Positions 8,560 to 18,589 of a stretch of DNA of 64,000 nucleotides are shown here, one piece after another. The number at the start of each line of letters is the position of its first letter. Position 1 is the first letter of the stretch. The notes below the pieces were generated by a model. The model was not told the origin of the DNA, did not search any database, and worked only from the letters and a program-made list of their open reading frames with translations. The stretch is from Anderseniella sp963700895 (lineage in GTDB: Bacteria > Pseudomonadota > Alphaproteobacteria > Rhizobiales > Aestuariivirgaceae). The position numbers and the translations under genes were made by a program. The stretch spans positions 587,060-651,059 of the forward strand of contig CAVOZI010000016.1 of the NCBI GenBank assembly GCA_963700895.1, written 5' to 3'.

Positions 8560-10902
8560 TCAGAACTCGATCACCCTCTTGTCCGTCTTGCCCTTCGGCG
8601 CGATGGGCAACGTCACCGTCACCGTGGTGCCCTTGCCCTCTTCGCTGGCGATGTGAAGCTGGCCATCGTTCAGCCGGATCAGCGAGTTGGAGATGGCCAG
8701 CCCGAGGCCCGACCCGGAGCGGGTCTTGGTGAGCTGGTTTTCCACCTGCTCGAACGGCCGGCCCAGCTTGGCGATCTGGTTGGCCGGAATGCCGATCCCG
8801 GTATCGGAGATGATGATCTCGGCCAACTTCGGTGTGCGGCGGGCAGAGATGGTGACGCTGCCGCCTTCCTGGGTGAATTTCACGCCATTGGCCAGCAGGT
8901 TGATCAACACCTGCTTGAGCGAGCGCACGTCGGCCAGCGCATGCAGCGTTTCGGGCAGGTCCTTGCGCATCGCAACCCGGCCTTCCTGCGCACGGCCGGA
9001 GACGATGCGCAGCGCTTCCTCGATGACCGCGGTCACGTCGCACTTCTCGATCTCCAGCGTCACCCGGCCCGCCTCGATCTTCGACATGTCGAGAATATCG
9101 TTGATCACGTCCAGCAGGTACTGGCCGGATGAATGGATGTCGTGGGCATAGTCGAGGTATTTCGGCACCGTCACCTTGCCGAACAGCTCCTGCTCGATCA
9201 CCTCCGAAAAGCCGATGATGGCGTTGAGGGGCGTACGCAATTCATGGCTCATGTTGGCCAGGAACTCGGATTTTGAGCGGTTGGCGGCCTCGGCGCGCGC
9301 CTTCTCGCGCGAGTACTTTTCAGCAAGGTCGGCCAGCCGTTGCGACTGCTGCTCCAGTTCCATGCGCGATTTCTGCAGGTCACGCACCGTGTTCATCAGT
9401 TCGCGTTCAGAATCGAGCAGCTTTTCCTCGTGCAGCTTGAGGTTCGAAATGTCAGTGCCCACCGAAACGAAGCCGCCGTCCTTGGTGCGCCGCTCGTTGA
9501 TCTGCAGCCACCGCCCGTCTTCGAGTTGCACCTCGAACGTATTGCCTTCCGCTCCGTCCGGCAGGCCCGGCCTTGCCATGTCTGCGGCAACCGGCGAGCG
9601 CTGCCGGATCAACGGTTCGCGCGACACCTTCATCACGTCCTCGTAGGACGAGCCCGGCCGGCACACGCTGGCTGGCAGGTTGTTGAGCTGCTGGTACTTC
9701 GAATTGCACATCACCAGCCGGTTGTCGCTGTCCCACAGCACGAACGCTTCCGAGACGTTCTCAATGGCGTCGCGCAGCCGCAGTTCCGCTTCCTGGTTCA
9801 GCTTGTCCAGCCGCTTCTGCTCGGTGATGTCGATGGCGATGCCAACCAGGTTCGGTGCGTCCTGCCCCGGCGCCTGTGACAGTTCGGCCCGGGCGCGCAG
9901 CCACACCCAGTGGCCGTTTGCGTGCTTCATCCGGAATTCCTGGTCGATGGCCGGCTTGCCGCCCTTCAGCATGGTGTCGACCAGCCGGTCGATCGGGTCG
10001 TCATCCGGATGCAGCCGTTCCGCCACCTCGCCATAGGACAGGAACTCGCCCTTGGCTTCGAGGCCGAGAATGTCGAACATCGACTTCGACCAGAAAATGC
10101 GTCCGCGTGCGATGTCCCAGTCCCACAGGCCGCAATGGCCGCGATCAAGCGCCTTGTCCATCCGTTCGGTGGCGATGGCCAGCGTCTGGTCGGCCTCGGC
10201 CGCGCGCGCCGCCTGCCAGTGAAAGGCGGTACCCAACAACACCAGCACGCCCAGCGTTACCAGGAACAGCGTGACGATCTGCTTCACCGCCGACTCCCAG
10301 TCGGCCAGCACCCGCGATTTCGGATGCACCACCGCCAGCTGGCCGGGATAGGGGGTCAGCGTACGGATGCCGATATAGATTTCCTCGCCGGCCGGCGTGA
10401 TGGCCAGCAGTGGCGTGCCCAGGGTGCGCGAGGCAGCAAGGATCGCGTCCTGTCCGAACAACGTCGACAGGTTCAGCCCCTGCATCACCGGGTCTTCCGG
10501 GAAGCTGGCCCGGATGAAGCCGGTCTCGTCGGCGATGATGAACACCCGTCCCCGCTCGCCCGAGCCGGCGGGCAGCACTTCCTGCAGATCGGCGGTTTGC
10601 GGGGTGCGGACGCTGCCGTCGCCTGCCGTGCCGATCCCCAGCGAAGCGCTCAGGTCCCCGGCAGCGGCGCGCAGCACCAGCGCAGTCTTGTCATTGGAAA
10701 GCTCGATCGACCGGTCCCGGCTGGCGGACAGCTGCAGGAACATGGCGGTGGCCAGCGTCACCAGGAACAACAGGATGAGGCCGGTGATCAGGTTGCGCAG
10801 GATGCGCTCGGAAATGGCGATGGACGGAACACGACGGGAGCCGACACTCACCTTGAGTGCCCGCTCCTTGAAAAACAGTTCGCCAAGTTTGGCCTTGGAC
10901 AC
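8560..10902 (-). CDS. PAS-domain sensor histidine kinase, PleC/DivJ/PdhS-like
   Basis: Large membrane kinase of 780 residues from GTG 10902, chosen because a GAGAGGGAA ribosome site lies just upstream; an open frame to 11076 exists but that extension is not protein-like. Order: membrane segment about 36-56, a periplasmic region, second membrane segment about 205-230, two PAS domains (about 250-370 and 385-500), a coiled linker, HisKA with FLANMSHELRTPLNAIIGFSEV, and HATPase_c (NLLANGVKF, DTGIGIP, GSGLGLAIS). The HisKA sequence is the type found in the alphaproteobacterial cell-cycle kinases, and the neighbourhood resembles that of pleC in rhizobia as I recall it. Assignment to PleC is inference; the kinase call is firm. 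Confidence 0.93.
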   Translation of the reverse strand: MSKAKLGELFFKERALKVSVGSRRVPSIAISERILRNLITGLILLFLVTLATAMFLQLSASRDRSIELSNDKTALVLRAAAGDLSASLGIGTAGDGSVRTPQTADLQEVLPAGSGERGRVFIIADETGFIRASFPEDPVMQGLNLSTLFGQDAILAASRTLGTPLLAITPAGEEIYIGIRTLTPYPGQLAVVHPKSRVLADWESAVKQIVTLFLVTLGVLVLLGTAFHWQAARAAEADQTLAIATERMDKALDRGHCGLWDWDIARGRIFWSKSMFDILGLEAKGEFLSYGEVAERLHPDDDPIDRLVDTMLKGGKPAIDQEFRMKHANGHWVWLRARAELSQAPGQDAPNLVGIAIDITEQKRLDKLNQEAELRLRDAIENVSEAFVLWDSDNRLVMCNSKYQQLNNLPASVCRPGSSYEDVMKVSREPLIRQRSPVAADMARPGLPDGAEGNTFEVQLEDGRWLQINERRTKDGGFVSVGTDISNLKLHEEKLLDSERELMNTVRDLQKSRMELEQQSQRLADLAEKYSREKARAEAANRSKSEFLANMSHELRTPLNAIIGFSEVIEQELFGKVTVPKYLDYAHDIHSSGQYLLDVINDILDMSKIEAGRVTLEIEKCDVTAVIEEALRIVSGRAQEGRVAMRKDLPETLHALADVRSLKQVLINLLANGVKFTQEGGSVTISARRTPKLAEIIISDTGIGIPANQIAKLGRPFEQVENQLTKTRSGSGLGLAISNSLIRLNDGQLHIASEEGKGTTVTVTLPIAPKGKTDKRVIEF

Positions 10903-11121
10903 GCAAATTCCCTCTCGAGACCGCCGCTCGCCCGCAGAGCCGTCCAGGCAACATCCCTCATGCTTCGTGATGGTCTGCCGCCCCGACAGATACTCGCCAG
11001 GAGCGACCAACGCCGTTGCCCCTGAACGCGACCGAATCACTTGTTCCATTGATTCGAAGTGCGGGTGATTTGGCAAGATTCCAGGCCAAGAATTTTCCCC
11101 CGGCTGGCAGTGGCCAAGGGG

Positions 11122-13764
11122 TCAGGCGAGCATGCGCGACACCATTTCGGCGGTATCCCTGGACAGCCCGTCCATGGCCGCGATGCGGGCAAGCGCGATG
11201 CGCGCCTTGTCGCGCCGGCCCCGCTCCATCAGCTGGTAGCTGCGGAACGACCCGGCCATCCTGGCCGCCACCTGCGGATTGCGCTTGTCCAGTTGCATCA
11301 CCACCTCTGCGACGAGGTCATAGCCTGCCCCGCTGGCGGCGTTGAAGCCGGTCTGATTCATGCCGGCGAACGCCCCGATCAGCGCGCGCACCCGGTTCGG
11401 CCGCCCAAGGCTGAAATCTTCATGGCTCATCAGCAGGCGCACATGCTCGACCGCGTCCGGGCCGCTGCGCATGGCATGCAGCGTAAACCACTTGTCGACC
11501 AGCAGGTGATCGTCCCTGTAGCGTTGATGAAACGCCGCCAGCGCATCGTCGCGTTCCCGCACCTGCATCACCGCCAGCACGCCCAGCGGCCCCATCACCC
11601 CGCTCATGTGGCGGGCCTCGCCGTACTGGCGCATGGCGAGCTGGGCCGCTTCGCGTTCGGCGCCGGCAGACCAAAGCGACAGCGCGCCATAGGCTAGTGC
11701 GCGCCGGCCCACGCTGTCCGCATCCGGCGAATACGCGCCGCCCGGCAGGTCGCGCGCCAGTGCTTCCAGCCGGTCCATCAGTGCCTTTGCGGTCCGCTCG
11801 CGCACATGGTCGCGCGCCTGCTGCACAAGGTCCGGATCGACGTTGCGCCCCAGCGCATTGGCAATGTCGGCCTCGCCCGGCAGCGCCAGCATCTGCGCCT
11901 TGAACGCCGGCTCCAGCTGGCCGTCATCGAGCGTCTTGCCAAGTGCCCCGGCAAATGCGCTGACATCTGGTGGTGCCTGCCCGTCCCCCAGCGCCTGCAT
12001 GGTGGACAGGATCAGCGAGCGCGCCAGCGTCTGGCCTGCCTCCCAGCGGTTGAAGGTGTCGCTGTCATGGCCCATGAGGAAGGTGAGTTCATCGTCCTGC
12101 TGGCCGGTGACCAGGGTAATGGGCGCCGAGAAGCCCCGGTTGATCGACAGTACCGGCCGTTTCGTGATGCCGGTAAACGTCCAACCCTGGTTCTCCTCGC
12201 GCAGTTCCAGCACGCCGCCGGCGATTTCGCTGCCGCTTTCCAGCTTCAGCGGCATGTCCTGCCCGTCCGGTCCGACAAGTCCGGTTACCAGCGGCATGTG
12301 CATGGTTGGCTTGCTGGCCTGACCCGGCGTTGGCCTGAGGCTCTGGTTCACGTCCAGCCGGGCCGTCGCCGTTGCTTCGTCCCAGCTGAGTTTCGCTGTT
12401 ACGGCAGGTGTGCCCGCATGGTTGTACCATTGGAAGAACTGCTTCAGGTCGCGGCCCGAGGCGTCCTCCATGCAGGTGACGAAATCCTCAACCGTTGCCG
12501 CATCCCCGTCATGCCGGTCGAAATAGATGTCGAGTGCCCGGGCGAACTTCTCCGGCCCCAGCAGCGTCTTCATCATGCGCACCACTTCCGCTCCCTTCTC
12601 GTATACGGTCGCGGTATAGAAGTTGTTGATTTCAATATAGGATTGCGGCCTCACCGGGTGCGCCAGCGGCCCCGCATCCTCCGGAAACTGGTGCGAGCGC
12701 AGGGTGCGCACGTCCTGGATGCGCTTCACCGCCCGCGAGCGCAGGTCGGAAGTGAACTCCTGGTCGCGGAACACTGTCAGGCCTTCCTTGAGGCACAGCT
12801 GGAACCAGTCCCGGCAGGTGATGCGATTGCCGGTCCAGTTGTGAAAGTACTCGTGCGCGATGATCGACTCGATGTGCACGTGGTCCTGGTCGGTGGCGGT
12901 GTCGGGCCGTGCCAGGATGTACTTGTCGTTGAAGACGTTGAGGCCCTTGTTCTCCATGGCGCCCATGTTGAAGTCCGACACGGCGACGATCATGAAGATG
13001 TCCAGGTCATATTCTCGCCCGAACGCCTCCTCGTCCCACTTCATCGAGGCCTTCAGGCTCTCCATCGCCCAGCCGCAGCGGTCCTGCTTGCCCTGTTCGA
13101 CATAGATCCTGAGTTCCACCTCGCGCCCGCTCATGGTGGTGAAGCTGTCCTTCACGCAAGCAAGGTCGCCCCCCACCATGGCAAACAGGTAGGATGGCTT
13201 CGGCCACGGGTCGTGCCACACCGCATAGTGCCGCCCGCCGGCCAGTTCGCCTTCTTCGACCGGGTTGCCGTTGGCCAGCAGCACCGGCACCGCTGCCTTG
13301 TCTGCTTCAAGCCGCACGTCATAGGTCGCCATCACGTCCGGCCGGTCGATGAACCAGGTGATGCGGCGGAAGCCTTCTGCCTCGCACTGGGTGCAGTACA
13401 CCCCGTTCGACCGGTAAAGCCCCGACAGGGCGGTATTGGCGTCCGGGTTGCAGACGGTTTCGATGGTCAGCTCGAACTCACCCGCCGGAACGCCATCGAT
13501 ATGGAGCTTCTCGCCATCTATGCGGTAGCGGTTGCCGCCAAGTTCCTCGCCGTTGATGGCGATGCGCTTCAGCTCCAGCTTCTCCCCGTCCAGCACCAGC
13601 GTTGTGGCCGGCTGCCGGTTCGCCGGATTGGGCCGCACCATCAGCCGCGACGTCACCCGCGTCGCCTTGGGTTCCAGCGCCACGTCGAGCGACACGTGGC
13701 CGATGAGATGGGTCGAGGGAGCGTAGTCCTTGAGCTGGATGGTTGGCGGCGTTTCGGTGCGCAT
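11122..13764 (-). CDS. pepN: Aminopeptidase N (M1 metallopeptidase)
   Basis: Zinc aminopeptidase of 880 residues, the usual PepN length, which removes N-terminal residues from peptides in the cytoplasm. Visible motifs are the substrate-recognition GAMENKGLN, the zinc-binding HEYFHNWTGNRIT (HExxH) and the third zinc ligand Glu in CLKEGLTVFRDQEF. The C-terminal half is the PepN-specific helical bowl. It lies 20 bases downstream of the DadA-like gene and is probably co-transcribed with it. Confidence 0.97.
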   Translation of the reverse strand: MRTETPPTIQLKDYAPSTHLIGHVSLDVALEPKATRVTSRLMVRPNPANRQPATTLVLDGEKLELKRIAINGEELGGNRYRIDGEKLHIDGVPAGEFELTIETVCNPDANTALSGLYRSNGVYCTQCEAEGFRRITWFIDRPDVMATYDVRLEADKAAVPVLLANGNPVEEGELAGGRHYAVWHDPWPKPSYLFAMVGGDLACVKDSFTTMSGREVELRIYVEQGKQDRCGWAMESLKASMKWDEEAFGREYDLDIFMIVAVSDFNMGAMENKGLNVFNDKYILARPDTATDQDHVHIESIIAHEYFHNWTGNRITCRDWFQLCLKEGLTVFRDQEFTSDLRSRAVKRIQDVRTLRSHQFPEDAGPLAHPVRPQSYIEINNFYTATVYEKGAEVVRMMKTLLGPEKFARALDIYFDRHDGDAATVEDFVTCMEDASGRDLKQFFQWYNHAGTPAVTAKLSWDEATATARLDVNQSLRPTPGQASKPTMHMPLVTGLVGPDGQDMPLKLESGSEIAGGVLELREENQGWTFTGITKRPVLSINRGFSAPITLVTGQQDDELTFLMGHDSDTFNRWEAGQTLARSLILSTMQALGDGQAPPDVSAFAGALGKTLDDGQLEPAFKAQMLALPGEADIANALGRNVDPDLVQQARDHVRERTAKALMDRLEALARDLPGGAYSPDADSVGRRALAYGALSLWSAGAEREAAQLAMRQYGEARHMSGVMGPLGVLAVMQVRERDDALAAFHQRYRDDHLLVDKWFTLHAMRSGPDAVEHVRLLMSHEDFSLGRPNRVRALIGAFAGMNQTGFNAASGAGYDLVAEVVMQLDKRNPQVAARMAGSFRSYQLMERGRRDKARIALARIAAMDGLSRDTAEMVSRMLA

Positions 13765-13783
13765 CGTGTCTTTTCTGATCCCG

Positions 13784-15034
13784 TTACATTGGCCGGTCCA
13801 TGCGGAATGGCGACATGTCCATGTTGGGTTTCCTGCCCGCCATCATCTCCGCCAGCAGCCGGCCGGTGGTCGGCCCCCATGACAGGCCCATGTGACCATG
13901 GCCGAATCCATACCACACATTGGCGAGCTTTGGAGACGCCGATATCACCGGCAGCGAGTTGGGCGTGCCCGGGCGCCGTCCCATCCACTTGCTCTCCGTG
14001 CCATCCATGTCGCGTAGCCCCGGGAACAGCCGCTTGCCATAGACGTGCATCTGCTCGGCGCGGCGCCAGTCCGGCTGCGCATCGTTGCCGGCAATCTCGT
14101 CGGAGCCGGCAATCTTGATGCCGTCATGGTGCGGCGTCACTGCGCCCGGCTGGGCGGCATGGGTTACCGCCCGGCCAAGCCTTATGCCGGTATTCTGCAT
14201 GATCAGGTGATAGCCGCGCTCCGCTTCCAGCAGCACCTTCGAGCCCAGCATGGCCGCCAGTTCGTGCGACCAGGCGCCGGCACAGATGCAGAGGTTCTGT
14301 ACCTCCTCCACACCGTGCTGCTTGAGGTAAATCCGGGTCGCCCGGTTGCCATCATGCTCGATGCGGGTCACCTCGTCCTGCACGATTTCGCCGCCGTTGC
14401 GCACCACCTGTTGCGCCAGCTTCTGCACCATGGCGAAAGGATCGCGGATGCGGTGCCAGCCATCCCAGAAAACTGCCCGGTAGATGTCGGGCGTCAGGTC
14501 CGGCTCCACCTCGCGGGCCTCATCCGCGGTCAGTTCCGCACCCTTGTAGCCGTACTCGGCCCTTACCCGGCGCCACGTTGCGCCCTCGTCGTACTGCGCC
14601 CTGGTGCCGTAGATCATCAGCCCGTCGTCCATCGCCAGCAGGTCCATGGCGGCGGCCTGCTTCAGCACGTTGCGATGATCCTCCAGCGCCCGCATGCCCA
14701 GCGCGGCGCGGGCTTCGGTGATCTTCTTCACCCGGTCAGGCATGGCATTGCGCCCCAGCGCGATCAGCCAGGGCAACGCCTTCGGCAGGTGTGACCAGCG
14801 CACCGTGATCGGTCCTTTCGGATCAAGCAGCCAGCCCGGAATCTTCATCAGGATGCCTGGGTGGACGGTCGGCATGACGCTGGCGATCACGATGCCGCCG
14901 GCATTGCCGAACGAGGCGCCCATGCCTGGCGGCACCTTGTCGATCACCCGCACCCTGTATCCGCGGTCTTGCGCGAACAGCGCCGCCGACATGCCGACAA
15001 TGCCGGCCCCGATGATTGTCACCCTGTCGTTCAT
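13784..15034 (-). CDS. FAD-dependent D-amino-acid dehydrogenase-like oxidoreductase
   Basis: A 416-residue flavoprotein of the DadA/DAO family. The N-terminal dinucleotide-binding motif VTIIGAGIVGMSAALFA is followed by a basic-acidic end of the second strand (VRVIDKVPPG), and the C-terminal motif YGFGHGHMGLSWGPTTGRLLAE closes the FAD site as in DadA. It likely oxidises a D-amino acid or a secondary/N-methylated amine to the keto acid or imine. A RidA-type imine deaminase gene is divergently placed 98 bases away, which fits an imine-producing oxidase. The exact substrate cannot be read. Confidence 0.87.
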   Translation of the reverse strand: MNDRVTIIGAGIVGMSAALFAQDRGYRVRVIDKVPPGMGASFGNAGGIVIASVMPTVHPGILMKIPGWLLDPKGPITVRWSHLPKALPWLIALGRNAMPDRVKKITEARAALGMRALEDHRNVLKQAAAMDLLAMDDGLMIYGTRAQYDEGATWRRVRAEYGYKGAELTADEAREVEPDLTPDIYRAVFWDGWHRIRDPFAMVQKLAQQVVRNGGEIVQDEVTRIEHDGNRATRIYLKQHGVEEVQNLCICAGAWSHELAAMLGSKVLLEAERGYHLIMQNTGIRLGRAVTHAAQPGAVTPHHDGIKIAGSDEIAGNDAQPDWRRAEQMHVYGKRLFPGLRDMDGTESKWMGRRPGTPNSLPVISASPKLANVWYGFGHGHMGLSWGPTTGRLLAEMMAGRKPNMDMSPFRMDRPM

Positions 15035-15132
15035 TTAAATCTGCTCTCGGCTTAGGTGAAACATGCTTGTGCGCAAACGGACTTCGATGGCTAAATGAGC
15101 CCCGCACCATTCACCCGGAGTTCACCCGTCCC

Positions 15133-15549
15133 ATGCCTGTCCACAAGCGCCTGCGTCCGTTCAACACCAAGCAAACCTATCCCGAGCAGAAGCTCAACAA
15201 CGATCTGTCGCAAGGCGTTGTAGCGCGCGGCACCATGGTGTTCCTGCGTGGCCAGGTTGCGCAAGACCTCGACACCCGAGAGAGCCTGCATGTCGGCGAT
15301 GCCGGCAAGCAGACCGCCAAGGCCATGGAAAACATCAAGATGCTGCTGGAGGAGGCCGGTTCCGAGATGGCCCACATCTGCCGCATCGTCGTCTATCTGA
15401 CCGATATCCGCTACCGCGAGGCCGTTTACCAGGAAATGGGCAAGTGGCTGGAAGGGGTGTTCCCGTGCTCCACCGGCCTCGTCGTCCCGGCCCTTGCGCG
15501 GCCCGAGTGGGTGGTGGAAATTGAAGTGACTGCCGTCATCCCCGACTAG
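15133..15549 (+). CDS. RidA/YjgF-family enamine/imine deaminase
   Basis: A 138-residue protein of the RidA superfamily, which hydrolyses reactive enamine/imine intermediates formed by PLP enzymes or amino-acid oxidases. The start is ATG 15133; an open frame to 15016 runs back over the divergent gene and is not used. The family's C-terminal block is seen in LARPEWVVEIEVTAVIP. It is divergent from a DadA-like oxidase and followed 18 bases later by a Rieske oxygenase, so it probably serves this catabolic group rather than branched-chain amino-acid synthesis. Confidence 0.88.
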   Translation: MPVHKRLRPFNTKQTYPEQKLNNDLSQGVVARGTMVFLRGQVAQDLDTRESLHVGDAGKQTAKAMENIKMLLEEAGSEMAHICRIVVYLTDIRYREAVYQEMGKWLEGVFPCSTGLVVPALARPEWVVEIEVTAVIPD

Positions 15550-15567
15550 CCCTGGAAGGCCTGGACC

Positions 15568-16731
15568 ATGGATACGCAAACTACGCTTGACCTGCTTGCC
15601 GGCCGCGCCTCCAGCCCGCTTGAGCAGGCCATGAGTTCGCCGCCGTCGCTGTACACCGACCCGGCAATCCTCGACATGGAGATCAGGTCGATCTTCGAGA
15701 AGGAGTGGCATTGCCCCGGACTTGCTGCTGATATCCCCGAGCCCGGCGACTACGTCACCTTCTCCATCGGCGACCAGCAGGTCTTCTCGATGCGCCAGAA
15801 GGACGGCTCGATCCGCTCGTTCTCCAATGTCTGCCGCCACCGCATGATGCAGCTGCTGGAGGGCAGGGGAAACACCAAGGTCGTCGTCTGTCCCTACCAC
15901 GCCTGGACCTACTCGCAGGACGGGTCGCTTCGCGGCGCGCCCTATATGGACCGCTCGGAGAGTTTCGACCGCAAGAAATTCTGCCTGCCCGAAATCCGCA
16001 CCGAGATCTGGAACGGCTGGATCTACATCACCCTCAACCAGGACGCCCCGCCGGTGGCCGGGCTGCTGGCACCGATGAACGATCTCGTCGCGCAGTTCCG
16101 CATGGACCGCTACGTGCCGTGCGAAACCCAGGACCACGTCTGGAAGACCAACTGGAAGCTGCTGACCGAAAACTTCATGGAAGGCTATCACCTGCCCGTC
16201 GCCCACCGCGCCACCGTGGGACAGTGGATCGGGCTGGACGACACCATCTTCCCGCCCGACGTGAACCCGCACTTCACCTGGCAGACCTTCACCAAGGACG
16301 AGACCGCCACCTATGGCCGCGCGGCGGAGGCCTGCGACTATCTCGACGGCAAGTGGCGCTATACCACCATCATGCCCACCGTCTTCCCGGCCCACATGTA
16401 CGTGCTGGCGCCTGATCACGTCTGGTACCTGAGCCTGCGTCCCAACGGCGTCGGCGAGGTGCACGTGCGCTTTGGCGTGGCGCTGGCGCCGGAGCGGCTC
16501 GATGCCTTCCCCAACAAGCAGGCGGCATTGAAGGACCTCATCACCTTCTTCGACCACGTCAACGAGGAAGACCGCTTCGTGGTCGAGGGCATCTTCACCG
16601 GCGCCCACGGCGCGCTGGCGCAGGCCGGCCCGCTGAGCTGGCTGGAGCGCGAGATCCACGACTTCCAGAAATACCTCGCCAGCCGGCTGTGCGCGCCGCA
16701 CGAGGCAACCGCAAGGGCCGCCGCCGAATGA
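15568..16731 (+). CDS. Rieske-type ring-hydroxylating oxygenase, alpha subunit
   Basis: A 387-residue oxygenase component. The [2Fe-2S] Rieske site is CRH at about residues 90-92 plus CPYH 17 residues later. The mononuclear iron site is in ENFMEGYHLPVAH (two His spaced by four residues). Proteins of this size in alphaproteobacteria act on aromatic acids or on quaternary amines such as betaines, by hydroxylation or N-demethylation; which one applies here is not decidable. No reductase gene is adjacent, so electrons must come from a shared partner. The stop overlaps the next start as ATGA. Confidence 0.9.
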   Translation: MDTQTTLDLLAGRASSPLEQAMSSPPSLYTDPAILDMEIRSIFEKEWHCPGLAADIPEPGDYVTFSIGDQQVFSMRQKDGSIRSFSNVCRHRMMQLLEGRGNTKVVVCPYHAWTYSQDGSLRGAPYMDRSESFDRKKFCLPEIRTEIWNGWIYITLNQDAPPVAGLLAPMNDLVAQFRMDRYVPCETQDHVWKTNWKLLTENFMEGYHLPVAHRATVGQWIGLDDTIFPPDVNPHFTWQTFTKDETATYGRAAEACDYLDGKWRYTTIMPTVFPAHMYVLAPDHVWYLSLRPNGVGEVHVRFGVALAPERLDAFPNKQAALKDLITFFDHVNEEDRFVVEGIFTGAHGALAQAGPLSWLEREIHDFQKYLASRLCAPHEATARAAAE

Positions 16732-17405
16732 CCTTCTCCATCGCAGGCCACTGCACCCGCACCGGCATGTTCGGCGTCGCCATCACCACCTCGTCGATCT
16801 GCGTCGGCGCGCGCTGCCCGCACGCCCGCGCCGGCGTTGGCGCTGTCGCCACCCAGAACGTCACTGACCCGACGCTGGGGCCAAAGGTGCTGGACGCCAT
16901 TGCCGCCGGCATGAGCGCGGACAAGGCGGTGGCGGCGGTCTCCGGCGCGGCCCCCTTCGCCGAGTACCGGCAATTGCTGGCGGTGGACGCAAACGGCGTC
17001 ACCGGCCACTTCACCGGGGCAAAAATCCTCGGCACCAACAGGGTTTCGCCCGGCGATCACTGCATCGCCGCCGGCAACCTGTTGTCCTCCACCGCCGTGC
17101 CGGAAGCCATGGCCGGTACCTTCGCCCGGCAGGCGGACCAGCATCTGGCCGAACGCCTGCTGCGCGCGCTCGAGGCCGGCGTGGCGGCCGGTGGCGAGGA
17201 AGGCCCGGTGCACTCGGCCGCCCTCATCGTGGTGCACGAACAGCCGTTCCCGCTGGTGGACCTGCGCTGTGACTGGGACGACGAAGACCCCATCGCCAAA
17301 CTGCGCGCCCTGTGGACGGCCTATCAGGGCGAGATGCACGCCTACCTCGACCGGGCACTGAACCCCACCGCCGCCCCGTCCTACGGCGTGCCGGGGGACG
17401 AGTAG
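16728..17405 (+). CDS. DUF1028 family protein (Ntn-hydrolase-like)
   Basis: A 225-residue protein beginning MTFSIAGHCTRTGMFGVAIT, the signature start of DUF1028 proteins, with the conserved QNVTDPTLGPKVLDAI block. ATG 16728 overlaps the Rieske gene stop. The family resembles N-terminal-nucleophile hydrolases; function is not established, but the genes are often found with amine or amino-acid catabolism genes. Coupling to the Rieske gene suggests it acts on a related compound, perhaps as an amidohydrolase. Confidence 0.88.
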   Translation: MTFSIAGHCTRTGMFGVAITTSSICVGARCPHARAGVGAVATQNVTDPTLGPKVLDAIAAGMSADKAVAAVSGAAPFAEYRQLLAVDANGVTGHFTGAKILGTNRVSPGDHCIAAGNLLSSTAVPEAMAGTFARQADQHLAERLLRALEAGVAAGGEEGPVHSAALIVVHEQPFPLVDLRCDWDDEDPIAKLRALWTAYQGEMHAYLDRALNPTAAPSYGVPGDE

Positions 17406-17728
17406 CGGGGTAGCGCCTGCCCGCCGTCGTACTCTGCTCCAGGGGAGAGAGTTAGTAGGAATATAATCTAAATTGTGAGAAAACTCAAGGGGTGGCCGGC
17501 TGTCCAACGAAGGCTGGCAGGAACCATTTGCCGCGACCGCGAACCTGCGGCCGCTTTCGGGTGTCAAGCAGACATTGCACACGATGATAAGAACCGGCCG
17601 CGAATGTCCCCGAGCAAACATATTGCTGCAAGACAGCTATCGACATACTGGAGCTCTGACAGGCAGATATTTTGCGCGTGCAGCAAGTTCGATCTGGTTC
17701 ACTCAAGCCCCAGGCGAAGCCCGCGTTG
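17406..17728. other. Non-coding stretch at the edge of the accessory region
   Basis: No convincing gene on either strand. Base composition is less GC-rich than the flanks, with an A/T-rich patch near 17455-17485 (rich in AATATAATC-like sequence). Short open frames lack ribosome sites and protein-like sequence. It may be decayed DNA between the catabolic operon and the isolated membrane-protein gene. Confidence 0.5.
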
Positions 17729-18271
17729 TCAGCCCAATGTCCCGAAAACCAATATTGCCACGAGGACGAGATAACCCGCAATTAGAGTTCGGAGGACCAA
17801 GCCGGATCCCGGGATGCGCCATGCTGCAATGGCGAGCAAGAGGCATGCAACGACCGCCGACAGCCAATCCAACATGTAAATGGGCCGGTCCCAGACCCCA
17901 GGCGTAGGGATTCCTTGCTCATAGTCCGACAGCCAGATTGAAGATCCAAGCCAGATGACGGAGCTGATCAACGCGCCAACGAAGGGCATCCTGAAACCAG
18001 CGTTGGCATCAACCTTCCAACGTCTGGCCAGTCGCCATGCAATTGCGACAACAAGCAGAATCACGATGCTCTGCAAAACCAGAAGCATTGATCTGCCTGT
18101 GGCTTCGAAAATGAAATGGGAAATCGGAACGATGGGTCCGAAGGTAAGTGGCAGTGCGGCGAGGCATGCGAGCGCGACAGCGATCCGCCGCCTCGACTGC
18201 ATCGTTTCCGCGCCGAGCGCGACATGGAGCGCCAAAAGGTGAACAGTCAGTAGAAACATCGCAGCAGTCAT
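17729..18271 (-). CDS. Hypothetical integral membrane protein
   Basis: A 180-residue protein with about six hydrophobic segments covering nearly its whole length, for example LQSIVILLVVAIAWRLA and LRTLIAGYLVLVAILVFGTL. No family recognised and no catalytic motif seen. ATG 18271 follows a TTG and is the natural start. Codon use is less GC-biased than in neighbouring genes, and the gene stands alone between two non-coding stretches, so it may have been acquired horizontally. Confidence 0.65.
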   Translation of the reverse strand: MTAAMFLLTVHLLALHVALGAETMQSRRRIAVALACLAALPLTFGPIVPISHFIFEATGRSMLLVLQSIVILLVVAIAWRLARRWKVDANAGFRMPFVGALISSVIWLGSSIWLSDYEQGIPTPGVWDRPIYMLDWLSAVVACLLLAIAAWRIPGSGLVLRTLIAGYLVLVAILVFGTLG

Positions 18272-18589
18272 CAAGCGATAATATCATGCCGTGAGCTTCG
18301 TCATGAATATGAAAGTCTGACAGGGCGGTAATCCAGGCTCTGATTTTGACGGCCGTTCAACCTGCACAGCCGACGCTTGAGGGGGCGGAATATTGAACCG
18401 GCAGAAAGTGGCACTAAGCGGACGATCCTGCTCTGTGCCAAAGATGTCGGTTGTTGGGCCTGGAGCGGCCATTTGTTCCAAAGGACGTGTCCAACGGCAA
18501 CACTGGGCCAAAAGCGCCTAGATGCGCCTAGCCCCGCATTTCTGGTTCGCCCAGACCTTGCGCATTGAGCCTTGCGGCCCCTCAGAGCG
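18272..18589. other. Non-coding stretch between membrane-protein gene and argE
   Basis: No gene supported. A 75-codon open frame on the minus strand (18284-18511) has no ribosome site and an unlikely composition. The sequence looks like decayed DNA, matching the stretch on the other side of the membrane-protein gene. Confidence 0.5.

Noticed and set aside
11806..14118. A 770-codon plus-strand open frame opposite pepN
   Set aside because: Shadow of pepN and the DadA-like gene; no family motif and no ribosome site.
15091..16701. A 536-codon minus-strand open frame opposite the Rieske gene
   Set aside because: Low-complexity His/Gly/Val-rich shadow of three well-supported plus-strand genes.
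18284..18511. A 75-codon minus-strand open frame
   Set aside because: No ribosome site, no homology seen, unusual composition; lies in apparently decayed DNA.
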